From the NCBI RefSeq assembly GCF_025144725.1, contig NZ_JALXKS010000006.1:35815-99814 (forward strand): DNA of 64,000 bases, in the 5' to 3' direction. Shown here piece by piece: positions 17,455 to 23,914 of the stretch. The DNA comes from Brevibacterium sp. p3-SID960. Lineage in GTDB: Bacteria > Actinomycetota > Actinomycetes > Actinomycetales > Brevibacteriaceae. Below the pieces are notes generated by a model. That model had not been told where the DNA came from and searched no databases. It was given only the letters and a program-made list of their open reading frames with translations. The stretch's first letter is position 1. Each line of letters opens with the position of its first letter. A program made the translations under genes and the position numbers.

Positions 17455-18441
17455 ATGACTGAAACGCTGCAGGATCTCGTCAACCGTGCCGTGTTCCTCT
17501 CCGCGGAGATGCAGGCCGCCTTCGGCCGCCGGATCGCCGAGGCCGACTGGGAAGTCGACTTCGCCGCCGACCCGCCGACGCTGCGCTTCACCGGCGAGCA
17601 GCCGCTGGACGTGCGCGCCCACATGCTCGGCAGCGAATCGCAGCAGACCGCCACCTGGCATTGGGGCTGGGACAACATCAACGACTTCCCCGCCCCGGTC
17701 GTCGACCTCTCCCATGCGGTGCGCAAGTACGGTGCCGCCCATGAGCTGACCGAGTTCACCACCGAGGAGATCGATCTGAGTGAGGAGCTCGCCCTGCGCC
17801 TGACGCTGGCGGCCAAGACGATCACCGGCCGGTGGGCGCATTACCCGGTCGATGCCGGCGGCGGCTCGGTCGTGTGGCTGCTCGTCGAGCATCCGGAGCT
17901 CACGCTCGGTCAGCCTGCGATCCGCGACCTCGTCCGCTCACTGGCCCAGGGCCTGACCGAGACCGAGGTGACCGACCACCGGGCTGCGCTCATCGCCTAC
18001 GCCGAGCAGCGCGGTTTCCCGCTGGCGGAGCTGGAGGGCACCGACCTGCGCATTCTCGCCGCCGACGGCAGCGCCGATGTCACCTTCGATGAGCAGAACC
18101 GCATCACCAACTGCGCCCTGCACCAGCCACTCGAGGGCGAGGCCGCCGAGCAGTTCGCCGGCCATGGGTCGACACCAGCCAGCACGCCTGCCCCAGCAGC
18201 CGAGGAGCCGATCCCCGCCCCGGCTCCGGAGCCCGCGCCCGAGCCGGTCAAGCCCGAGTCTGCCCCGGCACCTGCCGAACCGGTCGCCGAACCGACCCCG
18301 GAACCAGAACCGGCACCGGAGCCTGCCGCGCCGGCCCCGGCAACCGAGGAGCCCGTCCCCGAACCGGCCCCTGCTTCCACGCCGGAGAAGAAGGAGAGGC
18401 CGAAGAAGAAGGGCTTCTTCAAGAAGCTCTTCGGCGGCTGA
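17455..18441 (+). CDS. DUF6882-like protein with acidic Pro/Glu linker and basic tail
   Basis: A 328-residue protein with three parts. The N-terminal globular domain of about 215 residues (TETLQDLVNRAVFLSAEMQA, DWEVDFAADPPTLRFTG, ESQQTATWHWGWDNIND) resembles actinobacterial DUF6882 proteins, where the WHWGWDN block is characteristic. About 95 residues of low-complexity P/A/E sequence follow. The end is a lysine-rich amphipathic tail (KKERPKKKGFFKKLFGG). The tail looks fit for membrane or nucleic acid binding, with the linker as a spacer; this is inference. It has no signal peptide. The function of the family is unknown. It is transcribed alone, 57 nt after purQ. Confidence 0.65.
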   Translation: MTETLQDLVNRAVFLSAEMQAAFGRRIAEADWEVDFAADPPTLRFTGEQPLDVRAHMLGSESQQTATWHWGWDNINDFPAPVVDLSHAVRKYGAAHELTEFTTEEIDLSEELALRLTLAAKTITGRWAHYPVDAGGGSVVWLLVEHPELTLGQPAIRDLVRSLAQGLTETEVTDHRAALIAYAEQRGFPLAELEGTDLRILAADGSADVTFDEQNRITNCALHQPLEGEAAEQFAGHGSTPASTPAPAAEEPIPAPAPEPAPEPVKPESAPAPAEPVAEPTPEPEPAPEPAAPAPATEEPVPEPAPASTPEKKERPKKKGFFKKLFGG

Positions 18442-18559
18442 CGACCGCTCCTGGGTGAAGGTCGCACGACGTTGCGGTGGACTCCGTCAGCTGCCGTTGA
18501 GTCCGGCCAGTCGATGGGGGGTCTGTGAGAGTCAGCCCAGCCGTTGAGCGGTGACACCT

Positions 18560-18727
18560 ATGGGACATCTGGCGTACCTGGCCGCCGTCCTCCTGGCACT
18601 CCTCGGTCTGATCGTGCTGTTCACCGACGGCTCCGCTCCGGCCGCTCTGGGGCTCATCGTCGTCTTCGTGACGATCGCCCTCTGGCAGCGCTCACGCAAT
18701 CAGCGCATCGAAGGCCGCCGACCATGA
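18560..18727 (+). CDS. Tiny two-helix membrane protein, 55 aa
   Basis: A 55-codon gene from ATG 18560 reading MGHLAYLAAVLLALLGLIVL, a short turn FTDGSAPA, then a second helix (ALGLIVVFVTIALW) and a basic end QRSRNQRIEGRRP. Two helices with the positive charges at the C-terminus predict both ends on the cytoplasmic side. Its TGA overlaps the ATG of the next gene (ATGA), which strongly supports translation. The ribosome site is weak (GAGCGG). I know no homologue by name. Position suggests it belongs with the next gene and possibly the toxin gene downstream. Confidence 0.6.
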   Translation: MGHLAYLAAVLLALLGLIVLFTDGSAPAALGLIVVFVTIALWQRSRNQRIEGRRP

Positions 18728-18993
18728 GCTCACCGCGCACCTTCAGCCACAACGGTCTGCTGAGCGCAGGCCTGCTCGTCATGACCGGGCTGCTGCTCGT
18801 GCGCGAGTTCGTGCCCGAGGGCCCGATCGCCTGGATCTCGCTGGTTGCCGGGGTCATCGCCCTGGCCTTCATCATCTCGGCTTGTGTGCGCGCCGCTCGG
18901 CCCTCGGCCCGAACGCTGACGACACTCCTGTCTTTGGGCCCAGGGACGGGCCCTGAGGCCCACGCGCTCCTCACCCCTGCCGCTTTAAGCTGA
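18724..18993 (+). CDS. Small two-helix membrane protein, 89 aa
   Basis: An 89-residue protein with helix 1 about residues 11-27 (LLSAGLLVMTGLLLVREF) and helix 2 about 34-53 (IAWISLVAGVIALAFIISAC), then a basic and unstructured tail (VRAARPSARTLTTLLSLGPG). ATG 18724 is coupled to the 55-aa gene by ATGA. The last 20 codons span a GC-rich hairpin (GGGCCC at 18936-18941 with GGGCCC at 18948-18953), so the true functional end or a transcript end may lie there. It stops 40 nt before the toxin gene. Function unknown. Confidence 0.55.
   Translation: MSSPRTFSHNGLLSAGLLVMTGLLLVREFVPEGPIAWISLVAGVIALAFIISACVRAARPSARTLTTLLSLGPGTGPEAHALLTPAALS
18936..18953 (+). terminator. Hairpin near the end of the 89-aa gene
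   Basis: GGGCCC (18936-18941) and GGGCCC (18948-18953) pair across AGGGAC. It may attenuate transcription before the toxin gene, which has a TTTAAG possible -10 at about 18985. There is no T tract. Confidence 0.3.
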
Positions 18994-19033
18994 AGGCACC
19001 CCTCACCCCCCTCCGGCAGGCAGGAGCCTCCCC

Positions 19034-19936
19034 GTGAATCCCCGCGCCACGCACGTGCGCGCCGATGTTCGAGAACGCGGCGCGGCCACCATCGAATACG
19101 CCGGCATTGCCGTCGTCATCGCCATCATCATCGCCGGGCTCGTCGCGGTGCCCTGGCAGTCGACGCTGGCCTCCGGCTTCTCATCCACGCTGTGCAAGGT
19201 GTTCTCGAAGACCGCCTCGGCACCTGCGCCGCTGCACAGCACTACCACCGTTGCGGGCACAGCCACCGCTGCGGGCACAGCCACGACTGCCGTTGCCGCA
19301 GGACACGCGGCCGTCACCGCGGGATGCTCTTCTGCCCCTGAGGATCCCGATGACGCCCTCGCCCTCGGCGACGACGCCCCCGACGCTGAGCCCCGGCCCG
19401 ACACCGCACCCGGCCCTGAGACGCAGCGACCTAAGGGTCTACCGCGTGATGCGAAGCCCACCGACCAGTCCGTCAAGGGCCACGACGGGCCGTTCTACAT
19501 CGATGACGACAAGCAGATGTACGACGGGGACGGCAATGCGATCCCCAACACCAATCCGAAGGACCGCCCATCCTACGACACGGGCCAGGTCGAGCAGGTG
19601 TGGGAGAACTCCCGCAACCAGCAGATCGAGGACTACGACGACGGCATCCTCGAAGACATCCACAACAACCCACCGCCGCACGCCCCGAAGAAGGACTCGA
19701 TGTGGGTGCTCGACAAACACGGCGAATGGCGTGAGATCACGTGGAAGCCCGGTGACAGCCGCCGCGGTGTCTGGGACATGGGGCATCTGCCGGGGCATGA
19801 GTACCGCAAGCTGCACCAGCGCTACGTCAACGGCGAGATCACCCGCGAGGAGTTCCTCGCCGAGTACCGCGACCCTGACAACTACCGGGTCGAGGATCCC
19901 GGCCGCAACCGCTCCGGCCAGGACGAGGACCCCTGA
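19034..19936 (+). CDS. Pilin-fused polymorphic toxin with C-terminal GH-E (HNH/Endo VII) nuclease
   Basis: A 300-residue chimera. Residues 1-16 are a basic leader ending in Gly16; the next residues AATIEY put Glu at +5 and Tyr at +6, the Flp/TadE prepilin-peptidase consensus, followed by a hydrophobic helix to about residue 39 (AGIAVVIAIIIAGLVAV). A stalk carries Cys54 and Cys98 and a T/A/G-rich repeat. Residues about 104-145 are acidic and Pro-rich. The C-terminal domain (about 185-300) contains GVWDMGHLPGHEYRKLH (Gly250-His251, Glu256), EITREEFLAEYRDPDNYRVE and NRSG, matching the GH-E nuclease toxins of polymorphic toxin systems. AGGAG at 19022-19026, 7 nt before GTG 19034, fixes the start. 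Two immunity candidates follow. The last motif is NRSG where NRSH is usual, so activity should be verified. Confidence 0.8.
   Translation: MNPRATHVRADVRERGAATIEYAGIAVVIAIIIAGLVAVPWQSTLASGFSSTLCKVFSKTASAPAPLHSTTTVAGTATAAGTATTAVAAGHAAVTAGCSSAPEDPDDALALGDDAPDAEPRPDTAPGPETQRPKGLPRDAKPTDQSVKGHDGPFYIDDDKQMYDGDGNAIPNTNPKDRPSYDTGQVEQVWENSRNQQIEDYDDGILEDIHNNPPPHAPKKDSMWVLDKHGEWREITWKPGDSRRGVWDMGHLPGHEYRKLHQRYVNGEITREEFLAEYRDPDNYRVEDPGRNRSGQDEDP
19252..19284 (+). repeat. 18-bp period repeat in the toxin stalk
   Basis: TGCGGGCACAGCCAC occurs at 19252-19266 and again at 19270-19284, encoding tandem (V/A)AGTAT hexapeptides. Such a repeat could change length by slippage. Confidence 0.7.
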
Positions 19937-19942
19937 TGAGCC

Positions 19943-20458
19943 TCAGCCCGCGTCGGCGAGGAACTCGGCGAGCACCTGCCGCTTGTCCGGCACCCGCTCG
20001 CAGGTGCCGTGCAGCCACTGCCCGATCGTCTTGTCCCGGCTCTCATTCACCGGCAGCGAAAGGTCGAGCCGCGGGGAGGAGAAGAACGCCTGATACAGGC
20101 TGCGCCGGTCTTCGTCATCATCGGCGCGGGTCTTCGCCGCCAGGTGCATCACGAGTTCGCCGCGCCGCTCCCGGAAGTTGACGTCGGCACCGGCGTCGAT
20201 GAGGCGCTGGGCCAGTTCCCCGTCTCCGGCGCCGAGGCGCTGGTGGGCTCCCAGCAGCACCGACAGTGTCGATTGGCCCTCCTGCACGGCGGCGGCATCG
20301 GCACCGTCGGCGATGAGCTGGCCCGCGATCGCGGCACGCGCGTCCTCATCGCGGTTGGTCAGGGCAGCGAACAGCAGGTCGGCGTCGGCGGATCCGGTGT
20401 AGGCGGCGGCGAAGGACTGCGCGTCGCCGGTGGCCGCCAGCTGTCTCAGTGATGTCAT
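19943..20458 (-). CDS. Ankyrin-repeat protein, candidate immunity factor
   Basis: A 171-residue cytoplasmic protein made of ankyrin-like units: LRQLAATGDAQSFAAAYTGS (about 4-23), a degenerate middle (DEDARAAIAGQLIADGADAA), LSVLLGAHQRLGAGDGELAQ with LIDAGADVNFRERRGELVMHLAAKTRA (about 85-112), and QVLAEFLADAG at the end. Ankyrin proteins are a known class of immunity proteins next to polymorphic toxins. It ends 6 nt from the toxin stop, tail to tail, so it is under its own promoter and could be made without the toxin. The ATG at 20458 starts the first repeat; a longer open frame beyond it is antisense to the next gene. An unrelated housekeeping ankyrin role is the alternative. Confidence 0.75.
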   Translation of the reverse strand: MTSLRQLAATGDAQSFAAAYTGSADADLLFAALTNRDEDARAAIAGQLIADGADAAAVQEGQSTLSVLLGAHQRLGAGDGELAQRLIDAGADVNFRERRGELVMHLAAKTRADDDEDRRSLYQAFFSSPRLDLSLPVNESRDKTIGQWLHGTCERVPDKRQVLAEFLADAG

Positions 20459-20510
20459 GCGAGGTCTCACAGTTCTCGGGGAGGGGAGGGAACACCACTC
20501 ACTGTACCGA

Positions 20511-20528
20511 AGGCCCGGCCATCGGGCC
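20511..20528. other. Hairpin in the divergent spacer of the immunity candidates
   Basis: GGCCCG (20512-20517) and CGGGCC (20523-20528) pair across GCCAT between the divergent ankyrin and DUF2185-like genes. It may act as a transcript boundary or a regulator site; nothing decides which. Confidence 0.3.
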
Positions 20529-20575
20529 CCGCTGTTAGCCTGAAGTTCACGCTCACCGATTCCTGAGGAGGCAAG

Positions 20576-20905
20576 ATGACCGAGTTCATCCGCCACGCCG
20601 GGGCCTGTCTCGTCACAACGAACGCCTACACCGGTCGCGGGCAGATCCGCTGGGCGCACCGGGAGACGTCGAAGGACCCGGCCGACAACGGCTGGCGGAT
20701 CCTCAGCGCGATAGACGAATCGGACTACCTGTCGGATCCGGCGAACTGGAAGATCGCCGACTTCAACGAACTGTGTGAGATCGAACCGGCGCTCATCGAG
20801 ATCTGGAACCTGCCGGTCGGCAGCGAGCTGCGCCTCGACGTGTCCGCCGATCGCGGCCGGCAGTGGATCGACGCCGAGACCGACACCCCGATCAGCCGGA
20901 GCTGA
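20576..20905 (+). CDS. DUF2185/Imm33-like immunity protein
   Basis: A 109-residue protein. ACLVTTNAYTGRGQIRWAHR, DNGWRILSAIDESDYLSDPA, the FNELCEIEPALIEIWNLPVG block and GSELRLD match the order of conserved blocks in DUF2185, the domain described as immunity protein Imm33 in toxin loci. It is a small soluble protein with no signal, consistent with cytosolic neutralisation of an imported or mis-sorted nuclease. TGAGGAGG 6 nt before ATG 20576 is a strong ribosome site, and TAGCCT at 20533-20538 may be its -10. It lies 640 nt past the toxin on the same strand with the ankyrin gene between. Whether it pairs with this toxin or with one lost from the locus is open. Confidence 0.7.
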   Translation: MTEFIRHAGACLVTTNAYTGRGQIRWAHRETSKDPADNGWRILSAIDESDYLSDPANWKIADFNELCEIEPALIEIWNLPVGSELRLDVSADRGRQWIDAETDTPISRS

Positions 20906-21472
20906 CACCGAATATCTGGCCGATGCCGTAGGTCACTGCCATCGCCAGCGCACCGCCGATGAGCATCCGCACGACAGCCCGCCACACTTGCCGAGCTTCG
21001 CTGAGAGCCAGCCGGTCAGGCCGAGGGCGGCAAGCACCGCGATGAAAGCGGTGATGATCCGCCATTCCGGCGGCGGCAGCAGCACGGCAAGCACCGGCAG
21101 CAGGGCGCCGATCGTGAATGAGATCGACGAGGCGATGGCCGCAGCCCAAGGGTTCGTCAGCTCATCGGGGTCGATGCCGAGCTCAGCATCGAGGTGCGCT
21201 CCGAGCGCATCATGGGCGTGCAGCTCGGTGACGACCTGACGGGCGGTCGCCTCGCTCAGACCCCGCTGCCGGCAGATGCTGGCGAGTTCGTCGAACTCCT
21301 CATCCGGCTCATGTTCGAGCTCCCACTTCTCCAAACGGATGAGTGCCTGTTCGGAGTCGCGCTGACTGGCCACCGAAACATACTCGCCGACCGCCATCGA
21401 GGCAGCACCGGCGACCAGGCCAGCGGCACCGGCGAGGAAGATCGCGCCGGTGTTGGCCGGGTCTGCTGGAAC
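20892..21472 (-). pseudogene. VIT1/CCC1-family transporter, truncated and frameshifted
   Basis: The minus strand carries clear VIT-family sequence (iron/manganese transporters): FLAGAAGLVAGAASMAVGEY and VSVASQRDSEQALIRLEKWE, then the helices ASSISFTIGALLPVLAVLL and IITAFIAVLAALGLTGWLSA. The first helix and N-terminus (about 45 residues) are missing; the homology begins directly after the TAG stop of trhO, in the same frame. Near 20985-20995 the frame must shift by one base to continue into VWRAVVRMLIGGALAMAVTY and GIGQIFG, the normal C-terminus. Two separate lesions make it a pseudogene. Its last 14 nt overlap the 3' end of the DUF2185-like gene. Confidence 0.8.
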
Positions 21473-22387
21473 CTACTGTGCGGCCGGGACCGCAGCCTTT
21501 GCCTCGGGCGCGGCGCACTCACCGCAGTACGGGTGCCGGCCGGCATCGGTGCAGTCCTGGCAGCGCAGGAACTGCTTCCGGCAGGACTCATCGGCGCAGT
21601 TGACGAACAGCGGGGTCGGCTCATCGCACTCCCGGCAGCGGCCCAGCGACTCGGCCCCGGAGCCGAACTCCATGTGCATGCGCTTGTCGAAGACGTACAG
21701 CGAACCGTCCCACAGCCCGGAGTTGCCGAAGGTCTCGCCGTAGCGGACGATGCCGCCGTCGAGCTGGTAGACCTCTTCGAAGCCGCGGTTCTTCATGAGC
21801 ACGGTGAGCACCTCGCAGCGGATCCCGCCGGTGCAGTAGGTGACGATCGGCTTGTCCTTGAGGTCGTCGTACTTGCCGGATTCGATCTCGGCGATGAAGT
21901 CACGGGTGGTGTCCGTGTTCGGGATGACCGCGTCTTTGAACCGGCCGATCTCCGCCTCCATCGCGTTGCGGCCGTCGAAGAAGACGACGTCGTCGCCGCG
22001 TTCGTCGACGAGCTTGTGCAGCTGCCCGGGCTTCAGATGCGCTCCCCCGCCCTGCACGCCGTCCTCGGTGACCGTGACCTCGTCGGGGTTGCCGAAGGTG
22101 ACGAGTTCCGGGCGGACCTTGACGCTCAGGCGCGGGAAGTCATCGCCGGTGCCGGTCGACCACTTGATATCGGCCTTGCGGAAGGGCGCGTAGCTCTTCG
22201 TCGTGCGCACGTACTGCTTGACGTCGTGGATCTCCCCGCCGACGGTGGCGTTGATGCCGTCAGCGGAGATGATGATGCGGCCCTTGAGGTTGTGGCGCTC
22301 GCACAGCGCGTGCTGCCACAGGCGCACCGCCTCGGGGTCGGCCAGCGGGGTGAAGACGTAGAACAGGACGATCTTGGATACGGACAT
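21473..22387 (-). CDS. trhO: tRNA uridine(34) hydroxylase / rhodanese-like protein
   Basis: A 304-residue member of the TrhO (YceA) family, which uses a rhodanese domain for O2-dependent hydroxylation of U34 in tRNA. The N-terminal acylphosphatase-like domain ([36 protein letters not shown]) is followed by the rhodanese domain with its active loop [11 protein letters not shown], and a C-terminal zinc-ribbon-like Cys set (CRECDEP, CADESC, CQDC, CGEC). TAGAAT ends 6 nt before ATG 22387, so the start is placed there with leaderless translation, not at GTG 22393. The tail after the last Cys pair ([13 protein letters not shown]) runs into the VIT remnant, so its original end may have been altered. 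Confidence 0.88.
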   Translation of the reverse strand: MSVSKIVLFYVFTPLADPEAVRLWQHALCERHNLKGRIIISADGINATVGGEIHDVKQYVRTTKSYAPFRKADIKWSTGTGDDFPRLSVKVRPELVTFGNPDEVTVTEDGVQGGGAHLKPGQLHKLVDERGDDVVFFDGRNAMEAEIGRFKDAVIPNTDTTRDFIAEIESGKYDDLKDKPIVTYCTGGIRCEVLTVLMKNRGFEEVYQLDGGIVRYGETFGNSGLWDGSLYVFDKRMHMEFGSGAESLGRCRECDEPTPLFVNCADESCRKQFLRCQDCTDAGRHPYCGECAAPEAKAAVPAAQ

Positions 22388-22393
22388 AGCCAC

Positions 22394-22399
22394 ATTCTA
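22394..22399 (-). promoter_or_regulatory. -10 box of trhO (leaderless)
   Basis: TAGAAT on the minus strand, 6 nt before ATG 22387. Confidence 0.5.
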
Positions 22400-22408
22400 A
22401 TTCGCAGC

Positions 22409-23716
22409 TCAGTACGGCGGCGGCGAGGCCGGAGCCGGGCGGGCCGGCACGGAGACCTGCGTATCGAAGCGCGTGCTCGCCATTCTGCGCTCAGCGTGCG
22501 CGACGATGTCAAGCAGGTCCCGGGCGATATGCCCACGGATGCCTCTGCCGACAGCCAGACTGTCAGTGATCCCAGCCTCGCTGAGCTGCTGCAGGGCTCT
22601 GCGCACCGATGGCACCGAGGCACCCGTCAGCTGCTCGGCGATGCGCTGGGTGAGAATCGGAGTGCGGGGCAGCAGCTCGAGGAGCTTCCACACGACAGCA
22701 TCGCTGCGTGGGCGCCGGTCCAGCTGTGAATCGAGCGCCTCATGGTAGTCGTCGAGCACACTCTGCACCTCCTGCATGAACCGCTCCGCTTGGCTGACGG
22801 CTGCATCTGCTGCGGTGATGAAGAAGTCCAGCCACGTGTTCACTCCTGCGCTGATGTCGAGCTCGGCGGGAGGCTCGGCGCCGGTCATCGAAGCACCCGG
22901 CGGAGTCGCCCGGTAAGCCGTCAGACCATCGATATATCGCTGCTGCCATGTCATGAGCACCTGGCTGATGGGCAGCACAGCTCCAGAGGTCAGTCCCCGC
23001 CGCGTGAGCACCGTGTGGATGAGGGCGCGTCCGATCCGTCCATTGCCGTCTGCGAAGGGGTGCAGCGTTTCGAACTGTGCGTGAGCCAGTCCCGCCTGGA
23101 TGAGACCGCCCGTGGCTGCCCCGTTGATGAACGCCATCAGATCCTCAAGCGCTTGTGGCAGGACTTCCGGCCTCGGCGGAATGAATTCGGCCTCACCCGG
23201 GTGAATGGCTGATCCGCCCAGCCAGTTCTGGCGCTGACGCAGTCCCAGCTGACTGAAGCCGGGCAGCAGCTGTCGCTGCAGCTCTTCGAGATCGCTCCAC
23301 GTCACTGCTTCAGCACTGCCGAGAGTGTCGACAGCCGCCACGACTGCAGCGACATTGCCTGCCACTTCGGCCGCCTGACGACCGAAGCCGCTTAGAGCGT
23401 CCTGCGAGCTGAGTTCGGCGAGCACCACGTTCTTCACCGAGGGCCTGACTCCCTCGATGCGTGAGCTGGCGACGGCTTCGCTGCGGATGAGGAAGCGGGC
23501 GATTCCCTCGAACGCCCCGGCTGCCTCCGAGTCGCCGATGGCACGAATCCGTCGTTCGACGTGCGCTGCCTGGACTGCGAGTTCCGCGTCGATCCGCCAG
23601 TCTGCACCGGATGTCAGGGACATCGGCACGAAGGTCCAGTAGCTGCCCGCCCATCTCTCGCGACGAGACCGCGCCGCTGCCGACGGGGTCCATGTGTCTG
23701 CGTCCCAGCGCATCAT
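22409..23716 (-). CDS. Fic-domain protein (class II, self-inhibited AMPylase type)
   Basis: A 435-residue Fic protein. The core motif is HPFADGNGRIGR (His219 to Arg230), a perfect match to HxFx(D/E)GNGRxxR. The inhibitory motif (S/T)xxxE(G/N) occurs upstream at Ser84-Glu88-Gly89 (SSRIEG), so it is class II, with the inhibitory helix in the same chain and N-terminal to the Fic core. An N-terminal Fic_N-like region (WRIDAELAVQAAHVERRIRA) and a C-terminal winged helix (TPILTQRIAEQLTGASVPSV, RRALQQLSEAGITDS) complete the usual layout of large actinobacterial Fic proteins. It probably transfers AMP to an unknown target. It starts MMRWDAD with GAAAGG upstream, lies alone next to the accessory stretch, and is divergent from purL. 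Confidence 0.92.
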   Translation of the reverse strand: MMRWDADTWTPSAAARSRRERWAGSYWTFVPMSLTSGADWRIDAELAVQAAHVERRIRAIGDSEAAGAFEGIARFLIRSEAVASSRIEGVRPSVKNVVLAELSSQDALSGFGRQAAEVAGNVAAVVAAVDTLGSAEAVTWSDLEELQRQLLPGFSQLGLRQRQNWLGGSAIHPGEAEFIPPRPEVLPQALEDLMAFINGAATGGLIQAGLAHAQFETLHPFADGNGRIGRALIHTVLTRRGLTSGAVLPISQVLMTWQQRYIDGLTAYRATPPGASMTGAEPPAELDISAGVNTWLDFFITAADAAVSQAERFMQEVQSVLDDYHEALDSQLDRRPRSDAVVWKLLELLPRTPILTQRIAEQLTGASVPSVRRALQQLSEAGITDSLAVGRGIRGHIARDLLDIVAHAERRMASTRFDTQVSVPARPAPASPPPY

Positions 23717-23763
23717 CGCGTCAGCCTTTCATTCCTCGCCCTCGGATAGAAACCTTAGACTCC

Positions 23764-23814
23764 ATCCTTTCACTCACCATAGGTCTATTGAAAGCTTTCT
23801 ACCTATCCTTTCAC
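23764..23814. promoter_or_regulatory. Repeated ATCCTTTCAC sites around a GAAAGCTTTC palindrome
   Basis: Between fic and purL, ATCCTTTCAC occurs at 23764-23773 and again at 23805-23814 (GTGAAAGGAT on the fic strand). A perfect 10-bp palindrome, GAAAGCTTTC, lies between them at 23790-23799. The stretch is AT-rich for this genome. It looks like an operator-promoter region, more likely for fic, whose start is 50 nt away. Confidence 0.45.
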
Positions 23815-23848
23815 CCACCCACCAGCCCCTCTCATGCCAGCCTGGCCA

Positions 23849-23877
23849 CTGCCTCGGGCACGGTTTGAAGATAGGAT
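23849..23877 (+). promoter_or_regulatory. Promoter of purL
   Basis: -35 CTGCCT (23849-23854), 17-nt spacer, -10 TAGGAT (23872-23877). It gives a leader of about 30 nt and rules out starts before about 23884. Confidence 0.5.
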
Positions 23878-23914
23878 GTCGAGTGGGATTTCACGAAAGG
23901 ACCACACGAGGCGT

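Noticed and set aside
18441..21500. Prophage or integrative element around the toxin
   Set aside because: No integrase, phage structural genes, tRNA target or flanking direct repeats were seen; the toxin stretch looks like a locally exchanged locus.
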